Assembly (NCBI RefSeq): GCF_000265385.1
Contig: NC_018013.1
Span: 1,887,001-1,951,000, forward strand
Length of the DNA: 64,000 bases
Origin: Aequorivita sublithincola DSM 14238
GTDB taxonomy: Bacteria > Bacteroidota > Bacteroidia > Flavobacteriales > Flavobacteriaceae
Direction: 5' to 3'
Part shown: in pieces, positions 17,044-26,594 of the stretch
Layout: every line of letters begins with the position of its first letter
Position numbering within the stretch: position 1 is the stretch's first letter
Notes under the pieces: generated by a model
Told to the model about the DNA's origin: nothing
Databases searched by the model: none
Seen by the model: only the letters and a program-made list of their open reading frames with translations
Made by a program: the position numbers and the translations under genes

Positions 17044-17065
17044 ACTTCAACTATCAAAAAATCTT

Positions 17066-17938
17066 ATGAAAAAATATCTTTTAATTTTTGCACTTCTTTT
17101 CACCTTCGGAATAAACGCCCAAAACATTAGCGGACAAGCTTTTTATGAATCCAAAACTACTGTAGATCTTGACGCCATGGACGGCGGGAGAGAAATGACC
17201 GAGGAGATGAAAAAAATGATTTCCCAAATGATGAAAAGCGCCTTGGAGAAAACCTACATCCTCACTTTCAATAAAGAAGAATCCATTTATAAAGAACAGG
17301 AAAAACTTGACGCCACGCCAATGAATCCGGGTCTTAAAATGATGATGAGCAGCTATTCGCCCGGAGCGCAATATAAAAATTTAAAAACAAATCAAATTGT
17401 TGAAGAAAATGAATTCTTCGGAAAACAGTTTTTGGTAACAGATTCCATTAAAACCTTAGATTGGCAAATAACAAAAGAGTCTAAAACCATCGGACAATAC
17501 ATCGCTTTTAAAGCCACGGCAATAAAGAAAGTAGATCCAAGCGATTATAGTATGGCGCGTCCAAAAAAGAAAGATGAAAAAGAAAATGCTGAAGTAAAAA
17601 GCGACTCCACCCAATCCCAAGACCCAATGGATAATATTGAAATTCCAGAGGAAGTTGAGGTTACGGCGTGGTTCACTCCGCAAATCCCAGTTAGCAATGG
17701 TCCGGGTGAATTTACTGGTCTTCCAGGCCTAATTTTGGAATTGAACGTTTACAGAACTACATTGCTTTGCTCAAAAATTGTAATGAATCCAAAAGAATCT
17801 GAAAAAATAGAAGCGCCTACAAAAGGTAAAAAAGTTACTCGCGAAGAATACGTAAAAATCGTAAAAGAAAAAACGGACGAATTGCGAGATAATTTTAAGA
17901 ATAGTGGCGGCAATGGACGTCGTGGGGGTGGATTTTAA
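17066..17938 (+). CDS. GLPGLI family protein
   Basis: 290 residues with a signal peptide (to about residue 18, ending GINAQ). The signature GLPGLILELN is present in the C-terminal third (preceded by GPGEFT), and the charged middle part KKKDEKENAEVKSD is a probable linker. The family is common in Bacteroidota and usually sits beside outer-membrane receptors; its biochemical role is unknown. The C-terminus is rich in glycine (GGNGRRGGGF). The next gene, an outer-membrane beta-barrel receptor, starts 89 bp on in the same direction, as is typical. Confidence 0.9.
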   Translation: MKKYLLIFALLFTFGINAQNISGQAFYESKTTVDLDAMDGGREMTEEMKKMISQMMKSALEKTYILTFNKEESIYKEQEKLDATPMNPGLKMMMSSYSPGAQYKNLKTNQIVEENEFFGKQFLVTDSIKTLDWQITKESKTIGQYIAFKATAIKKVDPSDYSMARPKKKDEKENAEVKSDSTQSQDPMDNIEIPEEVEVTAWFTPQIPVSNGPGEFTGLPGLILELNVYRTTLLCSKIVMNPKESEKIEAPTKGKKVTREEYVKIVKEKTDELRDNFKNSGGNGRRGGGF

Positions 17939-17940
17939 TT

Positions 17941-17995
17941 AGAAGTCAAGCTTTGTGAACACTGTGAAAACCTCTGCGAACTCTGTGGTTAAAAA
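17941..17995. repeat. Degenerate member of the CTCTGTG dispersed repeat family
   Basis: TTTGTGAACACTGTGAAAAC then CTCTGCGAACTCTGTGGTT resembles the left arms of the hairpin repeats at 37966, 56148 and 61520. No right arm is seen here. Confidence 0.45.
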
Positions 17996-18027
17996 GTCCT
18001 TTCCCCTAAAAATTGATTAAAATTTCA

Positions 18028-20763
18028 ATGAATAAATTAGTCTTTTTATTAATTTGTGTTTTCTCACTTTCCCTTTCCGCTCAAAGCATAAAGGTAAAAG
18101 GAACCATAAAAGACAGCATCGGCAATCCGCTGGAATTTGCCAATGTTATAGCCAGCATTAAAGCAACCGGCGCAACGGAGTCTTATGGAATTACCAATTA
18201 TCAAGGTCGCTATCAACTAGATCTTCCAAAAGGAGAAACATACCTTTTAAGAGCGAGTTTTTTAGGGTATGAAAACAAAGAACAAACCGTAAATGTTTCT
18301 TCAGATTCAGAAAATGTTGATTTGGATTTCATCTTAAATCCGCAAGAAAACCAGCTGGACGATGTGGAAATTGTATATGAAATGCCCGTAACCGTAAAAG
18401 GCGATACTATAATTTACAACGCAGACAGTTTCACAAACGGTGACGAACGCAAACTGGGCGACGTAATGAAAAAGCTTCCAGGAGTTGAAGTAAACGCTGA
18501 TGGTGAAATACAAGTGGAAGGCAAAACCGTAACGAAAGTTATGGTTGAAGGAAAAGATTTCTTCGACGGCGACAGCAAGCTCGCCACCAAAAACATTCCC
18601 GCAGATGCTGTTGATAAAGTAGAGGTTTTAAGAAATTACAATGATGTGGACCAAATGCGGGGTTTAGGAAATGACCGAGATAACGTTGCAATAAACATCA
18701 AATTAAAAGAAGGAAAGAAGAATTTCTGGTTTGGAGAGGTTACCGCTGGAGCAGGAATTGCAGATGAATATGGTGAAGAAAACGGCAGATATTTAGTGCA
18801 TCCAAAACTATTTTACTACAGTCCAAAATACAGTATAAACATAATTACCGATTTCAACAATATTGGCGAAGTACCTTTTACGTTTCGTGATTATTTCAAC
18901 TTTACGGGAGGTTTTAAAAATTTCAATAAAGGAGGTGGAACCAATTTTAGAATTAGCGACAGTGACCTCGGTTTTGCGGTTTCACAAAACGATAAGGCAA
19001 AAGCTATTGATGCCAAATTTATTGCGGGAAACTTCGGTTATTCCGTAAATAAAAAGCTGGACATTAGTGGTTTCGGAATTTTGAGCGACAATAAATCAAA
19101 TTTTGTAAAAAACAGTATCCGTCAATATACTTTAACGGGAATCACAGAAAACACAAATGCCGAAAACGCCCAACGAAGTCAACTCGGGATGTTGAAATTA
19201 AGCAGCACCTATAAGCCAAATTCCAACTTTCAACTTGATTATGACGCTATCATAAAAACTTCAAAACAGTCTGAGGACGACAATACGCTTTCACAGTTCG
19301 CTAATTTCGACAATAATATTGAAGAAGTTAAGGAAAACAAACCCTTCAGTATTAATCAAAATGCCAGTGTTTATTACACTTTAAACGACAAAAATATCTT
19401 TGCTGCACAAATTCAACATTTGTATCAAGATGAAGATCCGTTTTACAAAGCCATTACAGATTTACTTCCGTTTCCAGACATTTTACCGTTAGATGTGCCA
19501 CAAAACAGGTACAATATCAACCAAGAAAAGAAAATTAAAACCAGCAAAATTGACGCTAAAGTAGATTATTATTATGTGTTGAATAATACAAGCAATCTTA
19601 ATTTTACAATAGGAACAACGTATAGCAATCAAAAATTCAACAGTAATATTTTTCAGCTTTTGGATAATTCTGATCGATTAGATTTCAATTCTTCACAAGA
19701 AATAGAAGGCGAAACTTTTCCGTTGGTCAATGATGTATCTTATGCTTTTACAGACGCTTTTTTTGGACTTCATTATAAAGTAAAAAAAGGAAAATTCATT
19801 TTCACGCCAGGTGTTACACTTCATAATTACAACCTTAAAAACGAGCAACTCGGAAGTACCGTAACGCAGAATGATTGGATGATTTTACCAGACGTAAACG
19901 TTATTGTTGAGTTGAAAAAGAGCGAAAATATTAGGTTTAATTATGCCATCACTTCAGAATATACAGACATCAATAATTACGCTCAAGCTTTTGTTTTCAA
20001 CAACTACAATAATTTATATCGAGGAAATAGAAATTTAGAGAATTCACTTTCGCAAAGTTATAGTTTGACTTATTTCAGCTTTAATCTTTTCAACTATACC
20101 AATATTGGTGGAAATTTGAGCTATACCAGACAGATTGATGCTATAAAATCCAATGCTGAATTGGTGGGAATTAATTTAGTGAGCAGCCCAATAAATTATG
20201 ACAGCAACTTTCCAGATGAAACATTTTCGGCAATTGGAAGGTTTAGTAAAACCATAAAAAAAGTTCAGTTTAAAATTGACGCGGCAGTTATTTTAACCAA
20301 AACGAACAATACAATTAACGAAGAAATTCGCGAAAGCCAAAGTCTTACGCAAAATTACAATGCCAGTATTTTAAGCAATTTCAAAACCTTCCCAAATTTT
20401 GAAGTTGGTTATCGTTTCGTTAAAAATGATTACGACAATGGTGGATCAAAACAGGTTTTTTTCACAAACCGTCCGTATGCAAATGTGAACCTTCGTTTTT
20501 TGAAGGATTTCAATCTTTTTGCAGAGTGGGATTATTACAATTATGCCAATAATCTTAAAACGGTTAAAAATGATTATTCCTTCTTCAACGCAAATTTATA
20601 CTATAAACAAGGCGAAAGTCCGTGGGAATTTTCAGTTCAAGCCACTAATATTTTGAATACCGAATCCATAAACAATGACAGTTTTAATGAGCAGTATAGC
20701 ACCACTTCACAATACTTTGTAATGCCGCGCATTGTAATGTTTGTTGTGAAATATGATTTGTAA
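18028..20763 (+). CDS. Outer-membrane beta-barrel receptor with carboxypeptidase-regulatory-like domain
   Basis: 911 residues from ATG 18028. The signal peptide (ending SLSAQ) is followed by a CarboxypepD-reg-like domain (residues 20-105, KGTIKDSIGNPLEFANV), a plug-like region (YNADSFTNGDERKLGDVMKK then LPGVEV), and a long barrel of beta strands ending in a hydrophobic strand IVMFVVKYDL. It belongs to the TonB-dependent receptor superfamily without an obvious TonB box and resembles the OMP_b-brl_3 group. It probably takes up or senses an unknown ligand with the GLPGLI protein encoded just upstream. Confidence 0.85.
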   Translation: MNKLVFLLICVFSLSLSAQSIKVKGTIKDSIGNPLEFANVIASIKATGATESYGITNYQGRYQLDLPKGETYLLRASFLGYENKEQTVNVSSDSENVDLDFILNPQENQLDDVEIVYEMPVTVKGDTIIYNADSFTNGDERKLGDVMKKLPGVEVNADGEIQVEGKTVTKVMVEGKDFFDGDSKLATKNIPADAVDKVEVLRNYNDVDQMRGLGNDRDNVAINIKLKEGKKNFWFGEVTAGAGIADEYGEENGRYLVHPKLFYYSPKYSINIITDFNNIGEVPFTFRDYFNFTGGFKNFNKGGGTNFRISDSDLGFAVSQNDKAKAIDAKFIAGNFGYSVNKKLDISGFGILSDNKSNFVKNSIRQYTLTGITENTNAENAQRSQLGMLKLSSTYKPNSNFQLDYDAIIKTSKQSEDDNTLSQFANFDNNIEEVKENKPFSINQNASVYYTLNDKNIFAAQIQHLYQDEDPFYKAITDLLPFPDILPLDVPQNRYNINQEKKIKTSKIDAKVDYYYVLNNTSNLNFTIGTTYSNQKFNSNIFQLLDNSDRLDFNSSQEIEGETFPLVNDVSYAFTDAFFGLHYKVKKGKFIFTPGVTLHNYNLKNEQLGSTVTQNDWMILPDVNVIVELKKSENIRFNYAITSEYTDINNYAQAFVFNNYNNLYRGNRNLENSLSQSYSLTYFSFNLFNYTNIGGNLSYTRQIDAIKSNAELVGINLVSSPINYDSNFPDETFSAIGRFSKTIKKVQFKIDAAVILTKTNNTINEEIRESQSLTQNYNASILSNFKTFPNFEVGYRFVKNDYDNGGSKQVFFTNRPYANVNLRFLKDFNLFAEWDYYNYANNLKTVKNDYSFFNANLYYKQGESPWEFSVQATNILNTESINNDSFNEQYSTTSQYFVMPRIVMFVVKYDL

Positions 20764-20767
20764 ATGT

Positions 20768-20795
20768 CCTTGCGAGCTGAGCGAAGCAATCTCAC
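20768..20795. repeat. Short dispersed intergenic repeat
   Basis: CTTGCGAGCTGAGCGAAGCA followed by ATCTCAC has complementary TTGC/GCAA ends. Similar sequences are common between genes in Bacteroidota. Nearby 20850-20895 carries a second repeat type ending TAGCGCAGCGGTCTTA that recurs at 26551-26577. Confidence 0.45.
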
Positions 20796-20902
20796 TAAAT
20801 TTTCCGTCATTCTAAATTAATGTTTATTTTTGAACTATCCCTTTGCAATTGTGATAGTCTTATATCTTACGTCTTTTAGCGCAGCGGTCTTAAATCTTTT
20901 TT

Positions 20903-21517
20903 ATGAGAAATATTTTCCTCGGAATTGTAATTGCCTTTGTAATCGTTTTCGGTTTGCGTTATTGTGAAGACCGCAAAGACACTCGTGAACAATTAGAAGC
21001 CAACACAGCTTTAATCCAAAAGGAGTTAAAAAATGTAGGAAAATTGATTGTTACTGAAGGTAGCTACGCACAAGTTTTCAGTTATAATGATAGTAAAGAT
21101 TTAATGTACGGTCTTTTTGATGCTCGAAAAAAAGCGTTGATTGTGGTAAATGCAAAAGCAAGCATAGCTTATGATTTGAGTCAAGTAACTACAAATATTG
21201 ACGAAGTCACAAAAACTGTCACCATAACAAACATCCCCGAACCTGAACTTTCTATAAATCCGAATATTGAGTATTATGATGTTACGCAAGATTATTTAAA
21301 TCAGTTTACGGCGTCAGATTACAACAAAATAAAACAACGTGTTGAAAAATCACTTCGAAAAAAAATAGAGGCATCTCAACTTCGAACAAATGCCCAAAAT
21401 AGGCTCATTTCTGAGCTTCAGAAAATATTCATTCTCACCAATTCTATGGGTTGGACGCTTAAATATAATGGAAACCCAATTGAAGAAGAAAAAGATTTTA
21501 AGAAACTGAAATTATAG
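20903..21517 (+). CDS. DUF4230 family membrane-anchored protein
   Basis: 204 residues. One N-terminal membrane segment (residues 4-18, IFLGIVIAFVIVFGL) anchors a soluble domain that matches DUF4230: KNVGKLIVTEGSYAQVFSY, KALIVVNAKASIAYDLSQV, and a coiled-coil-like basic helix RVEKSLRKKIEAS near the end. The family's function is unknown; the domain is probably on the outer face of the inner membrane. Its last 6 bp overlap the end of the convergent rhodanese gene. Confidence 0.8.
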   Translation: MRNIFLGIVIAFVIVFGLRYCEDRKDTREQLEANTALIQKELKNVGKLIVTEGSYAQVFSYNDSKDLMYGLFDARKKALIVVNAKASIAYDLSQVTTNIDEVTKTVTITNIPEPELSINPNIEYYDVTQDYLNQFTASDYNKIKQRVEKSLRKKIEASQLRTNAQNRLISELQKIFILTNSMGWTLKYNGNPIEEEKDFKKLKL

Positions 21518-21817
21518 TTTTTTACTCAAACTAAACCAGCCGCCACCATTCATCGCTTCCACGCCATTACTTTTTAAAATCCCAGCAGCACTCGCACTGC
21601 GCATTCCGCTGGCGCAACAAGTAATGATTGGTTTGTTCCATTTCTTTATATCATTCATTTTTGAAGAAATACTTTGAAGCGGTATATTTTTTGAACCAGG
21701 AATGGCTCCGCCGTCATATTCTCCCTTACTGCGAACATCTATAATAATAGCGCCACGGCTTTTAAAATCTTCAATTTTCTTTGCTTTGTTTCCGAATAAA
21801 AAATCTAATAATCCCAT
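21512..21817 (-). CDS. Rhodanese-like domain protein
   Basis: 101 residues, a single rhodanese domain. The segment IIIDVRSKGEYDGGAIPGS is the typical start (DVR-x-x-x-E-Y...G-H/A-I-P-G-S). The active-site loop is CCASGMRS near residue 70, with the catalytic cysteine at its start. Such small proteins carry sulfur from thiosulfate or persulfide donors. No signal peptide is seen; it is cytoplasmic. It converges with the DUF4230 gene and overlaps its end by 6 bp. Confidence 0.88.
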   Translation of the reverse strand: MGLLDFLFGNKAKKIEDFKSRGAIIIDVRSKGEYDGGAIPGSKNIPLQSISSKMNDIKKWNKPIITCCASGMRSASAAGILKSNGVEAMNGGGWFSLSKKL

Positions 21818-21886
21818 CTAATAATTTTTATATTGTTATACTGAGCGCAGTCCAAGTGCTTTTCTCAGCATTTTTTTAATTAATAA

Positions 21887-23659
21887 TTAGTTCTGGTCAC
21901 TAAGCGAAGCCGAAGTGCCAAGTAACGACAACCCACCTTCAATTAAATGCGCTACTTTTGGCCGCTTTTCCGTCAAATGTAAAAGATGTTTTAAAACTTC
22001 TTCAGAAAAATTTGAATTCGTTTTTGCAACCAACTCAAAAATTTCCAACGGCAGTAGCCAATCTGCTGAATGGTTTTCTTTTACAGTTTTAAAAATTTGC
22101 TGAAGTTTTTTTGAATTTAATTCTTTGGAATTACGGGTGGAACGAACTTCTTTATAAAGTAAGTTCAACGCTATTTCCGTAGCGGAAAGTTTCGTGCGGA
22201 TGGTTTCACTATTGGGATTGTGATTCGCCAAATCAAACGAATGATAATCTGCCGCACCTGCAAATGCAGACAAAATTTCCTTGCCAACAGCCATATCAAA
22301 ATCGCCCATTTCTGGGGAAAATAATATTTCGTTTTTATATTGCACGGTACAATCTGTAAATTGAATCAACATTAATTCACCTCGCAAATTTCGAATTCCT
22401 GTAACGTTCAATCCTTGTACAATTATTCCACTTTCAAACTCAAAAGAAATTGGTTTTCCATCGTAAAAATTATAGGCTTGCAAATCGCGCGGGCCCATAT
22501 TTTCAATGGAGAGATTTATACCCTTCAACTTTCCTAGAGGCGAACGAAAACCATTTTTATGACGACTTATTCCGTGACCAATCACTTCTTTTTCACGGTA
22601 ACTAAGTGCTGTTTCACCTTTGGTTTCAAAATAGACAACTTCGTTATCTTCATTCATAATCATTCGACTAAAATGTCCGCTAATCTGAAGTCCGGTGCTA
22701 ATTTCAACAGTACCAAGTTGTTTTGATTTTATCAATTTTTTCAACCCACGCCAACCGCCTTTGCGGACAGCCATTGTATTAGCGAATTCTTCTAAAACTT
22801 CTTGTAAATAAGCAAAGTCTGGCGTAACATAAAGTTGAGGCTGTGGTTTTGTAATATCGAAATCTTGGTAAGCCGCATCAATAGAATAAGGGATTTTCTT
22901 CACTTCATCTTTCATACACCAAACGCTTTCACCAATGGAAGAAAGCAATCCCGCACCATAAATCTTTGGATCTTCAACCGTTCCCACCATTCCGTATTCA
23001 ACTGTCCACCAATGAAGGTTTCGAATTAAAGAAATTTCAGAAGGTTTTACCTTTTTATGTTGAAGTTCTTCAACCCTGGCTTGGGCAGCGTTTATCAATT
23101 CCTGCGAAATACCTTCGGCTTCTTTCAAAATAGATAGTTCGCGAACGGCTTCGTACATATCAATATCGTGGGCGCTAGAAATGGCTTTGGCACCTACTTC
23201 GCCAAAACGACGTAAATATTCAGCATAATCTGGGCTTGCAATAATTGGAGCGTGACCTGCTCCCTCGTGAATAATATCGGGTGCTGGCGTGTATTCTATA
23301 TTTTCAAGTTGGCGAATATCGCTCGCAATCACGAGCACTTTATAGGCTTGAAATTCCATAAAAGCATTCGGCGGAATAAATCCATCAACAGCAACTGCGG
23401 CCCAGCCTATTTCCTTCAGAATACGGTTCATTCCATACATTGAAGGGATTTCATCTATGGAAATACCGGTTTTTCTTAGACCTCCCAAATAACTTTCGTG
23501 GGCAACTTTCGCTAAATAATCTACATTTTTTCGCATTACATACCGCCAAACCGCTTGGTTTATGGGCGTATATTGCTCATAATCCTGTGGTTTTATATAT
23601 TGTTTTAAATGCGGTGGTAACCGATCCAAAAGTTCGTTGGTTTCAATCTTGCTTTCCAT
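21887..23659 (-). CDS. phhA: Aromatic amino acid hydroxylase (phenylalanine 4-monooxygenase type)
   Basis: 590 residues. The iron-binding motif is HEGAGH with H131 and H136, and the third ligand is E221 in WWTVEYGMVG. The spacing fits the biopterin-dependent aromatic amino acid hydroxylases, most likely phenylalanine to tyrosine. The catalytic domain covers about residues 60-330. The C-terminal 260 residues are longer than in the short bacterial enzymes; they contain beta segments (for example FESGIIVQGLNVTG) and a helical end of unknown role, as in other Bacteroidota homologues. It lies divergent to the paa regulator gene. It consumes phenylalanine but does not itself belong to the phenylacetate path. 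Confidence 0.88.
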   Translation of the reverse strand: MESKIETNELLDRLPPHLKQYIKPQDYEQYTPINQAVWRYVMRKNVDYLAKVAHESYLGGLRKTGISIDEIPSMYGMNRILKEIGWAAVAVDGFIPPNAFMEFQAYKVLVIASDIRQLENIEYTPAPDIIHEGAGHAPIIASPDYAEYLRRFGEVGAKAISSAHDIDMYEAVRELSILKEAEGISQELINAAQARVEELQHKKVKPSEISLIRNLHWWTVEYGMVGTVEDPKIYGAGLLSSIGESVWCMKDEVKKIPYSIDAAYQDFDITKPQPQLYVTPDFAYLQEVLEEFANTMAVRKGGWRGLKKLIKSKQLGTVEISTGLQISGHFSRMIMNEDNEVVYFETKGETALSYREKEVIGHGISRHKNGFRSPLGKLKGINLSIENMGPRDLQAYNFYDGKPISFEFESGIIVQGLNVTGIRNLRGELMLIQFTDCTVQYKNEILFSPEMGDFDMAVGKEILSAFAGAADYHSFDLANHNPNSETIRTKLSATEIALNLLYKEVRSTRNSKELNSKKLQQIFKTVKENHSADWLLPLEIFELVAKTNSNFSEEVLKHLLHLTEKRPKVAHLIEGGLSLLGTSASLSDQN

Positions 23660-23663
23660 GCTT

Positions 23664-23694
23664 CAAAAGTAGACCAGACCTTTAAGGTTTCCAA
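23664..23694 (-). promoter_or_regulatory. Promoter of the aromatic amino acid hydroxylase
   Basis: On the minus strand TTG (23692-23694), 20 bp spacer, TACTTTTG (23664-23671) match the Bacteroidetes consensus. The -7 ends only 4 bp before the ATG (23657-23659), so the mRNA would start at about the start codon (leaderless). Confidence 0.55.
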
Positions 23695-23732
23695 GACCTG
23701 CAAGCTCTATTTTTTGTAAATTGCAAAGGTTT

Positions 23733-24302
23733 ATGGAACAACTCAATAGGAAAGAAGAAATAATAGTAACCGCGGCGCGTCTTTTTTATGAAAAAGGATA
23801 TAAAGCTATATCTATGCGCGACATTGCTGCAGCAATGGATATAAAGGCTGCGAGTCTTTACAACCATATAAAAAGTAAGCAAGAAATACTTTCGGAAATC
23901 ATTTTGAAAGTTGCCGAAGAGTTTACCGTTGGTATGGAATGTGTGGTCGCTGAAAATAGTTCAGCAATAAAAAAAATTGAAAAAGTAATCGAACTTCATA
24001 TAGATATTACTGTGAATCATTCAGAAGCTCTAGCAGCTTTGAACAACGATTGGATGCATTTGGAGGAATTAGATTTAAACGCTTTCGTAATGATGCGGGA
24101 AGATTATGAGCAGAATTTTAGAAAGATTATAAAACAAGGAATTGATACCGGAGAACTGAAACCTCACCATCCCGAAGTCATTCTCTTTTCAATACTTTCC
24201 ACGTTAAGAACTTTATATTTGTGGTATCAAAAACGTGGAAAATTAGATGTGAATATTCTTAAAAAAGATATGATTTCTGTTTTGATAAATGGAATTGTTT
24301 GA
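23733..24302 (+). CDS. TetR/AcrR-family regulator of the paa operon
   Basis: 189 residues from ATG 23733. The TetR-type helix-turn-helix is at residues 10-50 (IIVTAARLFYEKGYKAISMR then DIAAAMDIKAASLYNHIKSK). The C-terminal helices (50-189) form the ligand and dimer domain. It is directly upstream of paaE in the same direction with 91 bp between them. An exact inverted repeat overlaps the paaE promoter in that gap. The simplest reading is a repressor of the phenylacetate operon released by an aromatic CoA ester, as in PaaR-type TetR regulators. The ligand is inference. Confidence 0.85.
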   Translation: MEQLNRKEEIIVTAARLFYEKGYKAISMRDIAAAMDIKAASLYNHIKSKQEILSEIILKVAEEFTVGMECVVAENSSAIKKIEKVIELHIDITVNHSEALAALNNDWMHLEELDLNAFVMMREDYEQNFRKIIKQGIDTGELKPHHPEVILFSILSTLRTLYLWYQKRGKLDVNILKKDMISVLINGIV

Positions 24303-24338
24303 TATTCAGCGAAAAATCTACTAAGACATTCTTAATAA

Positions 24339-24370
24339 TTTGCAATTCTAACTAACAAGCGTTAGTTTTG
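24339..24370 (+). promoter_or_regulatory. Promoter of the paa operon
   Basis: TTTG (24339-24342), a 20-bp spacer, and TAGTTTTG (24363-24370) match the -33/-7 consensus. The -7 ends 23 bp before the GTG start of paaE. Confidence 0.75.
24350..24367. promoter_or_regulatory. Probable TetR operator: perfect inverted repeat in the paa promoter
   Basis: AACTAAC-AAGC-GTTAGTT, 7-bp perfect arms with a 4-bp centre, typical of TetR-family operators. It covers the spacer and the first bases of the -7 element, so a bound repressor would block RNA polymerase. Confidence 0.75.
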
Positions 24371-24393
24371 TTAACCTAATTCGAAAAATATAC

Positions 24394-25467
24394 GTGGCGA
24401 AATTTCATAAAATAAAAGTAAAGGACGTTTATAAGGAAACTGACGATTGCTCAGTAATCACCTTCGATGTGCCAGAGAATCTATCGGAAGAATTTCACTT
24501 CCGCCAAGGTCAACATTTAACTTTGAAAGCCGATATAAATGGCGAAGATACCCGCCGTTCCTACAGTTTGTGTTCCAGCCCTGTTGATAAACAATGGCAA
24601 GTTGCGGTAAAAACAATTCCGGGAGGTGCTTTTTCAACTTTTGTAAACTCTACATTGAAGTCTGGTGATACCCTAGAAATTATGGAACCTAGCGGAATGT
24701 TTGGTGTTGAAGTTAATCCAGACAAAGCAAAAAACTATTTATTTTTTGCCGCAGGAAGTGGAATTACCCCGGTACTTTCAATGATTAAAACACACTTGGC
24801 GTTAGAGCCGAATTCAACTTGCAAACTGTTTTATGCAAATAGAACGGCCAAATCCATTATCTTTAAAGAAGCTTTGGAACAATTGCGAAACCAATACTTC
24901 GGAAGACTAGAAATTTATTATTTTTTGACCAAGGAACGCCGAGACATAGCCCTCCTCAACGGTCGTTTTGACGATGAAAAAATGAAAGTACTAACCAGTA
25001 ATTTCATAGATATTCCAGATACGAGTGAAGTATTTTTGTGCGGTCCCGAAGAAATGGTACATTATGTGAGCAATTATTTGGTTGAAGCGGGTTTGCCGAA
25101 AGATTTAATTCATTTTGAATTATTCGTAACAGGATTAACTGAGGAAGATAAAAAACGCACAGAGCGCTTGGCGCAGCAAAATGTAGAAGGCGTAGAAGTA
25201 ACTATTGTGGATGGTGGAAAAGAATTCCAATTTACAATGACAAAGGATTTTGACAACATACTCGATGCTGCCTTAAATGCCGGCGCAGATTTACCTTTCG
25301 CCTGTAAAGGTGGCGTTTGTAGCACCTGCAAGTGCGAAGTAATAGATGGTAGTGTAGAAATGAAAATTAATTACGCATTAAGCGATAAAGAAGTTGGGCA
25401 AAATTTGGTGTTAAGTTGCCAAGCAGTTCCAACTTCAGATAAAGTGAAAGTAGATTTTGATGTATGA
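24394..25467 (+). CDS. paaE: Phenylacetyl-CoA 1,2-epoxidase reductase subunit PaaE
   Basis: 357 residues from a GTG start. It passes electrons from NAD(P)H to the PaaABC epoxidase. Residues 1-100 are the FAD-binding ferredoxin reductase domain (RRSYSLCSSP near 50), residues 105-230 the NAD(P)H-binding domain (FFAAGSGITPVLSMI; LCGPEEMV), and residues 260-357 a plant-type 2Fe-2S domain with Cys304, Cys309, Cys312 and Cys342. The length is the same as in known PaaE. It is the first gene of the operon, directly behind the TetR-controlled promoter. Confidence 0.93.
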   Translation: MAKFHKIKVKDVYKETDDCSVITFDVPENLSEEFHFRQGQHLTLKADINGEDTRRSYSLCSSPVDKQWQVAVKTIPGGAFSTFVNSTLKSGDTLEIMEPSGMFGVEVNPDKAKNYLFFAAGSGITPVLSMIKTHLALEPNSTCKLFYANRTAKSIIFKEALEQLRNQYFGRLEIYYFLTKERRDIALLNGRFDDEKMKVLTSNFIDIPDTSEVFLCGPEEMVHYVSNYLVEAGLPKDLIHFELFVTGLTEEDKKRTERLAQQNVEGVEVTIVDGGKEFQFTMTKDFDNILDAALNAGADLPFACKGGVCSTCKCEVIDGSVEMKINYALSDKEVGQNLVLSCQAVPTSDKVKVDFDV

Positions 25468-25535
25468 TGAAATTTCCTGCAAGGTACTCCTCGCTATTTT
25501 AGAGGCTCCTTATAGGTATTAAAAAAAATAGAATT

Positions 25536-26492
25536 ATGAGCGAGAAAGAAGTAAAAAACCTAGAAGAAATTTTTGAAGCCCGCATTGCGCGCGATGAAAA
25601 AATAGAGCCGAAAGATTGGATGCCAGAAAAATATAGGCAAACACATATTAGGCAAATGAGCCAGCACGCCCATTCTGAAATTATCGGGATGCTTCCCGAA
25701 GGAAACTGGATTACCCGCGCTCCTTCTCTAAGAAGAAAAGCTGCATTATTAGCAAAAGTTCAAGATGAAGCTGGACACGGATTATATTTATATTCTGCTT
25801 GCGAAACCCTTGGAATTTCAAGAGACGAGCTTTATGAACAGCTTCACAGCGGAAAAGCAAAATACTCGTCAATTTTTAACTACCCTACAGTTACTTGGGC
25901 AGATATGGGAGCCATTGGCTGGTTGGTTGACGGTGCTGCGATTATTAATCAAGTTCCTCTTTGCAACACATCTTTTGGCCCTTATGCTAGGGCAATGGTT
26001 CGTGTTTGTAAAGAAGAAAGTTTCCACCAGCGTCAGGGATATGAAATTATGCTAACCCTTTGTCGTGGTTCCGAAGAACAAAAAGCAATGGCGCAAGACG
26101 CACTAAACCGCTGGTGGTGGCCAAGTTTAATGATGCTCGGCCCAACTGATGCTGAATCTATTCACACAGAACAATCCATGAAATGGAAACTGAAACGAAA
26201 AAGTAATGACGAATTGCGCCAACAATTTATAGATCAAACAGTGCCGCAAGCAGATCTTTTGGGAATCACGGTTCCAGATCTAGATCTAAAGTTTAATGAA
26301 GAAACGGGTAGTTACGATTTTGGTGAAATAAATTGGGACGAATTCTGGCAAGTAGTAAAAGGTCACGGTCCGTGCAATAAAGAAAGAATGAGTGCCAGAG
26401 TAAATGCATGGAATAATGGCGAATGGATTCGTGACGCAGCGATGGAGCATGCTGAAAAGAACGAAAAACGAAAAGTAGCGAAAGCAAGTTAA
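25536..26492 (+). CDS. paaA: Phenylacetyl-CoA 1,2-epoxidase catalytic subunit PaaA
   Basis: 318 residues. The subunit holds the di-iron centre that adds one oxygen atom to the aromatic ring of phenylacetyl-CoA. The two carboxylate-His motifs are E78-x-x-H81 (QDEAGHG) and E161-x-x-H164 (EESFHQ). The length matches other PaaA. It acts as a complex with PaaC and PaaB, and PaaE supplies electrons. It follows paaE by 68 bp; a long hairpin repeat stands between it and paaB. Confidence 0.95.
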   Translation: MSEKEVKNLEEIFEARIARDEKIEPKDWMPEKYRQTHIRQMSQHAHSEIIGMLPEGNWITRAPSLRRKAALLAKVQDEAGHGLYLYSACETLGISRDELYEQLHSGKAKYSSIFNYPTVTWADMGAIGWLVDGAAIINQVPLCNTSFGPYARAMVRVCKEESFHQRQGYEIMLTLCRGSEEQKAMAQDALNRWWWPSLMMLGPTDAESIHTEQSMKWKLKRKSNDELRQQFIDQTVPQADLLGITVPDLDLKFNEETGSYDFGEINWDEFWQVVKGHGPCNKERMSARVNAWNNGEWIRDAAMEHAEKNEKRKVAKAS

Positions 26493-26498
26493 AAAAAT

Positions 26499-26578
26499 GA
26501 CTTAAGACGAAAGGACGTAAGACGTAAGACAAATAATTTAGTCTTACGTCCTATGTCTTATAGCGAAGCGGTCTTATC
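26499..26578. repeat. Hairpin repeat between paaA and paaB
   Basis: GACGTAAGAC (26521-26530) pairs perfectly with GTCTTACGTC (26541-26550), flanked by further TAAGAC/GTCTTA units. The right part (TAGCGAAGCGGTCTTA) recurs near 20880. It is a dispersed intergenic repeat inside the operon. Confidence 0.7.
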
Positions 26579-26594
26579 TCTAACACATAAAATT

